From positions 1 to 53,494 of the forward strand of contig NZ_KB904409.1 in NCBI RefSeq assembly GCF_000380065.1: a DNA stretch of 53,494 nt, read 5' to 3'. Shown piece by piece: positions 50,801 to 53,494 of the stretch. The translations under genes and the position numbers were made by a program. Each line of letters starts with the position of its first letter. The first letter of the stretch is position 1. Under the pieces are notes generated by a model, which was not told where the DNA came from, did not search any database, and saw only the letters and a program-made list of their open reading frames with translations. The stretch is from Streptococcus massiliensis DSM 18628 (lineage in GTDB: Bacteria; Bacillota; Bacilli; Lactobacillales; Streptococcaceae).

Positions 50801-51586
50801 AAAATCCAATTCATCTTTTGGAAACTCTCTCGGTTTTGGAACAAAATTAAAGGTCATACCATTAATATTTAAAACAATATTTTTACGACTCAATGTTGCT
50901 CTCAAAGATGCCTGAGATGACGGCTTCTGGGTGACAGAAATTGCCTTTTGAGTCCCCGGCGCAAGATTTTCAAAATCACTGTTTAATGTAATGACATAAG
51001 CTAAATTGTTTGGGTCTGATGCATCAAACCAGAGTGTCCCCACGCCAGCGATAGTTGAAGCGGTAGCTGAACTAAGAATTAAATCGTAGTATCGATAAGA
51101 ATTATTAGTCAAAGTAACCGGAATTCGAACTTTATCACCAGCCTTCAAATTGCCGTCTTGAAGGAGGCTAAACTTCATTTTGATTTCACTTAAAAATGCA
51201 TTCTGCCCATCCAAATTCGTCGAATCACCATTGTGTAGCTCCACTCCGTCTTTTGTAGTAACCGTCGCTTCAAAAGAACCAATAGGAGAGCTGATTTGGG
51301 TATGCGATACCGAACGCGCTTTTCTCTGAAGAATGGCTGTTGGGATTTCCTTAGGAGCTGCCGAAGGACTTGCGGGTGCCTTGTCCTCTGCCACTGCACT
51401 GGTCACAGGCATAATCGGTGCTTGGCTCAGGTCGAGTTCTGTGTTCTCGCCTGTTGCCTCCTCCTCAGTCTTCCCCACCAAGGAATCTGTACCTGTTTTT
51501 GGAACATCTGTTTCAGCCGGAGTTTGAATGTCCTTCTCCTGCGTCACAGCTTGCTCTCTTTTGCCTGTGTTCTCTTCTTCAACCAA
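47813..51586 (-). CDS. LPXTG-anchored mucin-binding-type adhesin, main body (out of frame with its signal peptide)
   Basis: 1257 codons are open from a TTG. The frame extends upstream and lines up with the signal-peptide gene at 51612-51794 if the G tract at 51619-51626 loses one base. Residues 1-90 form an acidic linker; about 90-500 an adhesin-like region with beta-rich repeats; about 508-770 MucBP/Muc_B2-type domains (VRYVDTVGNEIASQ; VRYIDDTTGATLE; IRYVYEDGTK). Two 181-residue repeats start at 772 and 953. A Pro/Lys/Gln-rich wall-spanning part (1190-1221), LPKTG (1222-1226), hydrophobic segment and RGRKEEE follow. This is a sortase-anchored surface adhesin. Alone, with TTG start, it would lack a signal peptide. 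Confidence 0.85.
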   Translation of the reverse strand: MVEEENTGKREQAVTQEKDIQTPAETDVPKTGTDSLVGKTEEEATGENTELDLSQAPIMPVTSAVAEDKAPASPSAAPKEIPTAILQRKARSVSHTQISSPIGSFEATVTTKDGVELHNGDSTNLDGQNAFLSEIKMKFSLLQDGNLKAGDKVRIPVTLTNNSYRYYDLILSSATASTIAGVGTLWFDASDPNNLAYVITLNSDFENLAPGTQKAISVTQKPSSQASLRATLSRKNIVLNINGMTFNFVPKPREFPKDELDFLISTLSQSNAANQINVGAMILDPNYLNNMLASNGTDPGNTGIPEGDVIMVNRVKPSGSKVISVNSPATIGTVTPSISEDGTYVVKNDPATSLNITNNPAANVTLPAGATDEDIIKALKAAGPNSRLAINNGDGTYTLAYNFGQFTGNKALTYHDIRPEDDVSTLSDQHQEIDRTDEVNEKVNKILAKTNVINGLIYMQTMYFSDASIVNSITGTTARYAVKDDNTTTQLSKWNINAATRPSNARAEGQTKITVRYVDTVGNEIASQAYQYGYPVGSTIASPSPDYDVKTKNITGYTLVKTAQPIASVAGTQLLDNTKVAFGAADKDVYFVYSVNKEKAQVRYIDDTTGATLETKELTGDYNTTDTYRTQPSIQNYQAQGYELVSDNYPSTGVTYNETVQKFEVHLKHKVTKTTESKDVKQTIRYVYEDGTKAADSKESKLTFTREVTTDAVTHQDTKGAWTATGGTSFAAVDSPVIPGFTPDQATVPAVDNVTADSSDSVVTVTYRAQSQKVVYTVIDDTTGTKLADKVALTSGSSNSTLPAAAQTQYDNIVASYTSKGYGLVSRDPLPATFDNDNKVDQEVIIHVKHETEDKQETKDVSLTVRYHGAGSQTPADKVQTAQWTRTVTLDKVTGSEVASTPWTADKVNYDAVPSPVIPGYTVDVATVPQEAVTQDNIVKDVNYTKEAPAQDQKVVYTVIDDTTGTKLADKVALTTGSSNSTLPAAAQTQYDNIIASYTSKGYGLVSHDPLPATFDNDNNIDQEVIIHVKHETEDKQETKDVSLTVRYHGAGSQTPADRVQTAQWTRTVTLDKVTGSEISATPWTADKANYEEVKTPLVQTFVADKAVVSGRAVTLDNQVEDVNYAPIGHVIPVDEDGKEIPGADHPIYPNDPTDPTKVLVTPVPEISGWTPDVKEVTPQDPTKDTPVVYRKPKPTPNPDQPKQPNTPDKPQKPGQPNKPILPKTGDKVASSALASLLGVGALFTAAGLVRGRKEEE
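48190..49276 (-). repeat. Two tandem 543-bp repeats in the adhesin gene
   Basis: The block beginning CAGAAAGTGGTCTACACGG on the minus strand recurs 543 bp (181 codons) later with few changes; examples are SGSSNST/TGSSNST and DNIVASYTS/DNIIASYTS. Recombination between the copies would lengthen or shorten the adhesin by 181 residues. Confidence 0.85.
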
Positions 51587-51611
51587 TGTTCCTTCAACAG
51601 CCGTTAAGGGG

Positions 51612-51794
51612 CTAGTTACCCCCCCCAGATATCTGGGTAACGGGTTGAAGGCTCATTTCTGTCTCATCTGCTTGCGCACTTGCACTTGTACCATAAATGG
51701 CTAGTGCTGCGATCGCCAATGAAACCACTCCTACACTCAGTTTTCGGATCGAAAACTTCTCGTGTTTGCCTTTGTATAGCTTAAAACTTTTCAT
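51612..51794 (-). CDS. Signal peptide segment of the LPXTG adhesin, ends at a frameshift
   Basis: The 60-residue frame begins MKSFKLYKGKHEKFSIRKLS, an N-terminal YSIRK-type signal (FSIRKLSVGVVSLAIAALAI, residues 14-33) followed by an Ala/Ser processing region near ASAQADE. It is preceded by GAAGGAGG. After SLQPVTQISGGGN it stops at TAG 51612-51614, one base after the poly-G tract. With 7 G the frame would read ISGGVTSPLTAVEGTLVEEE and run on into the adhesin body. Confidence 0.8.
   Translation of the reverse strand: MKSFKLYKGKHEKFSIRKLSVGVVSLAIAALAIYGTSASAQADETEMSLQPVTQISGGGN
51619..51626 (-). repeat. Poly-G tract of 8, probable phase-variation switch
   Basis: Eight C on the plus strand (8 G in the coding strand). 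With 8 the protein stops after 60 residues; with 7 (or 10) it is one frame of about 1326 residues. Homopolymer slippage at such a site is a known way of switching surface proteins. Confidence 0.8.
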
Positions 51795-52031
51795 TTTGAG
51801 CCTCCTTCTATGTTATACAACAATATTATCATAAATGCTTTGATTAGTCCAGTTGTTGGACATAGAAGTCATTTGGTAGACAAAGAAGAGGCTGAGACAA
51901 AAGTCTCTGGCCTCTGAAATTTATTTGATTTATGTACTAGACGCGGTAGCCTCTTGACTTCTACGTTCGCCATTACAGGCTTCGTACAAGTCTAATAGGC
52001 ATCGCGGGGGTGGGACGACGAACTATTCCTT
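51795..52031. other. Intergenic region with streptococcal repeat and dyad
   Basis: No gene is seen. GTCCA-GTTGT-TGGAC at 51847-51861 is a perfect short dyad upstream of the adhesin gene. About 51885-52060 is a repeat-like block with TGAGACAAAAGTCTC and GTGGGACGACGAACT..GTTCTGTCCCACTCC arms, similar to a class of streptococcal intergenic repeat that I recall but cannot name. It runs into the 3' end of the next gene. Confidence 0.45.
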
Positions 52032-52805
52032 TTAAGGGACGAGTTCTGTCCCACTCCCTTCTTTCTTGGTATTTTCCTTTTTGTTCAGCCCCTTGCGTCT
52101 TGCCAAGACATCAGCGTAATACTTACGGCTGTTGTTGAGCAGGTTCAAGGTCTTTTGGTAAAGCTCATCGTCCTTAACTTGGACTAAGATTGCCACATAG
52201 TCACACAACTGTTGGTAAGGGGCTACCAAGTCCTTGCGTAATTGCTTGGTGTCATAGCTGACCTTTGCCAACTTTTCTTGCGAGCGTTCAGAGAAGACTT
52301 TGTCAAAGGCTGCTTGACTTTCAGTCAGATTGGTGACGAAACGACCAAGCGCTAATACTTCAACCGCTGCTTGATAGTCCGCTTGTTTGAGCTTGTCCAA
52401 GAGACTGTTTAGAAGGGCTGTTTCTTCCTCATAAGAAACTTGGCTCGCTTTTTTGTATTGGTCAAAGAGCAAGTCCAAGGTCTTGTAGGCAGCTTTTTCA
52501 TTTTCACGCCGACTAGAACGATAAGGCTTGATAGCGTCTCTCAGGGCTTGGAAATCTTCGTCCCGCAACTGGTCCGCTTCAGTAATAGACGCTGACTTTT
52601 CACTGGCACGCACCTGACCTAGAGAGGCCTGATAAGCTGGCAGCTTGCTTTTGAGTGTTGCAAGCAGTCTAGAGAGCACGTCCTCTTTCTTCACATCCAA
52701 GTTTTCCTTTTCCACATCGTCTAGGAAACGAGCGATAAACTGCGAAAACTCCGCATGACGAAGATGGCCCAGTCTAAAATCAATAATCTTTAACTCTTTT
52801 GTCAA
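52032..52805 (-). CDS. Helical protein of unknown function (DUF6261-like)
   Basis: The 257-residue protein is almost entirely predicted alpha-helical, rich in Lys/Glu/Leu with heptad-like segments (for example SLLDKLKQADYQAAVEVLAL). It has no signal peptide, membrane segment or known catalytic motif. It resembles proteins annotated as DUF6261 (inference). Its last residues GSGTELVP are encoded in the intergenic repeat, so the native C-terminus may have been altered. The ATG has GGAGGAGTAAC ahead. It lies behind the strong promoter and 41-bp array upstream. Confidence 0.6.
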   Translation of the reverse strand: MTKELKIIDFRLGHLRHAEFSQFIARFLDDVEKENLDVKKEDVLSRLLATLKSKLPAYQASLGQVRASEKSASITEADQLRDEDFQALRDAIKPYRSSRRENEKAAYKTLDLLFDQYKKASQVSYEEETALLNSLLDKLKQADYQAAVEVLALGRFVTNLTESQAAFDKVFSERSQEKLAKVSYDTKQLRKDLVAPYQQLCDYVAILVQVKDDELYQKTLNLLNNSRKYYADVLARRKGLNKKENTKKEGSGTELVP

Positions 52806-52855
52806 AAGTTACTCCTCCAACATGTTCTTATTTTTTTCGTCTGATAATTCATCCC

Positions 52856-53075
52856 GTCGACTGGGTCGATGAGGTGAACCAATGCTCAGACAAGCTGTCG
52901 ACCCAGTCGACAAGGTGAACGAATACTCGGGCATAACGTCGACCCGGTCGATAAGGCAAACGAATACTCAGGCATAGCGTCGACCGAGTCGACGAAATAA
53001 AATAATGCTTGGGCATCCTTTCGACTCAGTCGACGGGGGAAAGTAACACTCAAGTAGATCGTCGACCGAGTCGAC
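52856..53075 (-). repeat. Six-unit 41-bp array of GTCGAC-NNN-GTCGAC dyads
   Basis: Dyads start at 52856, 52897, 52938, 52979, 53020 and 53061, exactly 41 bp apart. Each is 15 bp (GTCGACCCAGTCGAC and close variants) and symmetrical. The 26-bp linkers are partly conserved too (GAGGTGAACGAATACTCGGG). 41 is not a multiple of 3, so this is not protein-coding. 41 bp is close to four helical turns, so all dyads face the same side of the DNA. As RNA each dyad could form a stem in the leader of the 52032-52805 gene. Confidence 0.9.
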
Positions 53076-53086
53076 GAGGAAAACAA

Positions 53087-53113
53087 ATTGTTACTTTTCA
53101 TGAAAGTAACAAT
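53087..53113 (-). promoter_or_regulatory. Palindromic operator over the transcription start
   Basis: ATTGTTACTTT-TCATG-AAAGTAACAAT: two 11-bp arms, perfectly symmetrical, around 5 bases. It begins 5 bp downstream of the -10 and covers the predicted +1, a place where repressors act. The cognate regulator is not in the window. Confidence 0.7.
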
Positions 53114-53117
53114 ATTT

Positions 53118-53145
53118 AGTATAGCATAAATGGAAAAGAGGTCAA
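53118..53145 (-). promoter_or_regulatory. Promoter for the DUF6261-like gene
   Basis: TTGACC (53140-53145), 16 bp and TATACT (53118-53123, TATGCTATACT, extended) on the minus strand; the leader to the ATG is about 305 bases. Confidence 0.75.
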
Positions 53146-53226
53146 GTCCTTCCTCTGTAAAAATCATTTTAACTTTAGAAACCTCCCTGCTCACGACTAA
53201 GAAGAGCAAAAGGATACAAAAAAAGA

Positions 53227-53494
53227 GGCTCTATAATTTCTGTAGTGGGTAAAATCACTTTAGGGATTATGGAGCTTATTTTGTTGTAGAAAAAAAGTCC
53301 CATATGACCTATAATGAAAAGCGACCAAACCATCATTAGAAAGACTCATATGGAACAATTAAATTTTATCACAAACTTACTGGAAATCAAAGACCCTAAC
53401 ATTACGATTTTGGATGTTCTAGATGCTGGAACGCATAAAGAAATCATCGCGAAGTTGGATTATCCTGCTCCTAAATGCTACAGCTGTCATGGTC
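53227..53494 (+). mobile_element. ISL3-family (IS1167-like) element, left end and start of transposase
   Basis: The terminal GGCTCTATAATTTCTG at 53227 is followed by an imperfect hairpin with 23-base arms and a leader. The transposase start is at 53350. The same element type, inverted, occupies 1-98. Confidence 0.85.
53350..53494 (+). CDS. ISL3-family transposase, N-terminal fragment
   Basis: The frame begins MEQLNFITNLLEIKDPNITI and continues to the end of the window, 48 residues, reaching CYSCHG, the first half of the N-terminal zinc finger of ISL3-type transposases (IS1167). It is cut by the window edge, not by a stop. Confidence 0.85.
   Translation, partial: MEQLNFITNLLEIKDPNITILDVLDAGTHKEIIAKLDYPAPKCYSCHG

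Noticed and set aside
47813-51586. TTG at 51584-51586 as the natural start of the adhesin
   Set aside because: It would make a wall-anchored protein without signal peptide, while a perfect YSIRK signal sits just upstream, one frame away.
52856-53075. CRISPR array
   Set aside because: The regular period could suggest one, but linkers are near-copies of each other and not unique spacers, units are 41 bp in all, and there are no cas genes.

Overview
The window is a 53.5 kb stretch of a Firmicutes chromosome, almost certainly an oral or viridans-type Streptococcus. Signs of this are the streptococcal mevalonate cluster beside pflB and dinB, a CodY operator, CcpA cre sites, a YSIRK/LPXTG surface protein, CppA, and the order substrate-binding protein / MetQ / M20 peptidase / MetN / MetP, which I recall from S. 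pneumoniae. The mevalonate, thrE, pflB and dinB neighbourhood recalls the sanguinis group (inference). I cannot name the species. Both ends lie inside two diverged copies of the same ISL3-family (IS1167-like) element in opposite orientation, so this may be a whole contig broken at repeats. No rRNA, tRNA or CRISPR array is visible.

Layout. 1-0.8 kb: IS end, a gene truncated by it, and debris. 0.8-12.8 kb (minus strand): a sulfur/methionine region. Two paralogous cystine-type binding lipoproteins are followed by metQ with a MtaR-type Met box, an M20 peptidase, metN, metP, an ECF S component, a SAM hydrolase, a UPF0397 S component, a nucleoside phosphorylase, a fused two-domain ECF ATPase and EcfT. 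12.8-21.3 kb: an amidohydrolase, yebC, a lipoprotein and the yqeG-yqeH-yhbY-nadD-yqeK-rsfS-methyltransferase-tmcAL operon. 21.4-30.9 kb: an EamA exporter, then aspS-gatC-gatA-gatB behind a T-box leader whose promoter lies inside the upstream nicotinamidase gene, a small EamA protein, codY with its own CodY box, and alaT. 31-38 kb: universal stress protein, a HAD/NTP-pyrophosphohydrolase fusion, dinB, pflB and a two-part ThrE exporter. 38.2-44.4 kb: the complete mevalonate pathway, with mvaS-mvaA facing mvaK1-mvaD-mvaK2-fni. 44.5-47.7 kb: serine hydrolase, cppA and a membrane protein with a possible permuted papain-like domain. 47.8-53.2 kb: a large mucin-binding-type LPXTG protein and a helical protein of unknown function with a remarkable upstream region.

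The most interesting signals are three. (1) A run of 8 G near the end of the signal-peptide coding region of the LPXTG adhesin puts the 1.3-kb-codon body out of frame. Loss of one G restores one 1326-residue protein, so this looks like a phase-variable surface adhesin caught in the OFF state. (2) Six copies of a GTCGAC-nnn-GTCGAC dyad spaced at exactly 41 bp lie in the leader of the gene at 52032-52805, downstream of a strong promoter that carries an 11+11 bp palindrome over its start site. I do not recognise this arrangement. (3) A methionine-controlled cluster combines SAM hydrolase, nucleoside phosphorylase, two S components and an ECF module, which suggests uptake or salvage of an adenosyl or methionine-linked compound.
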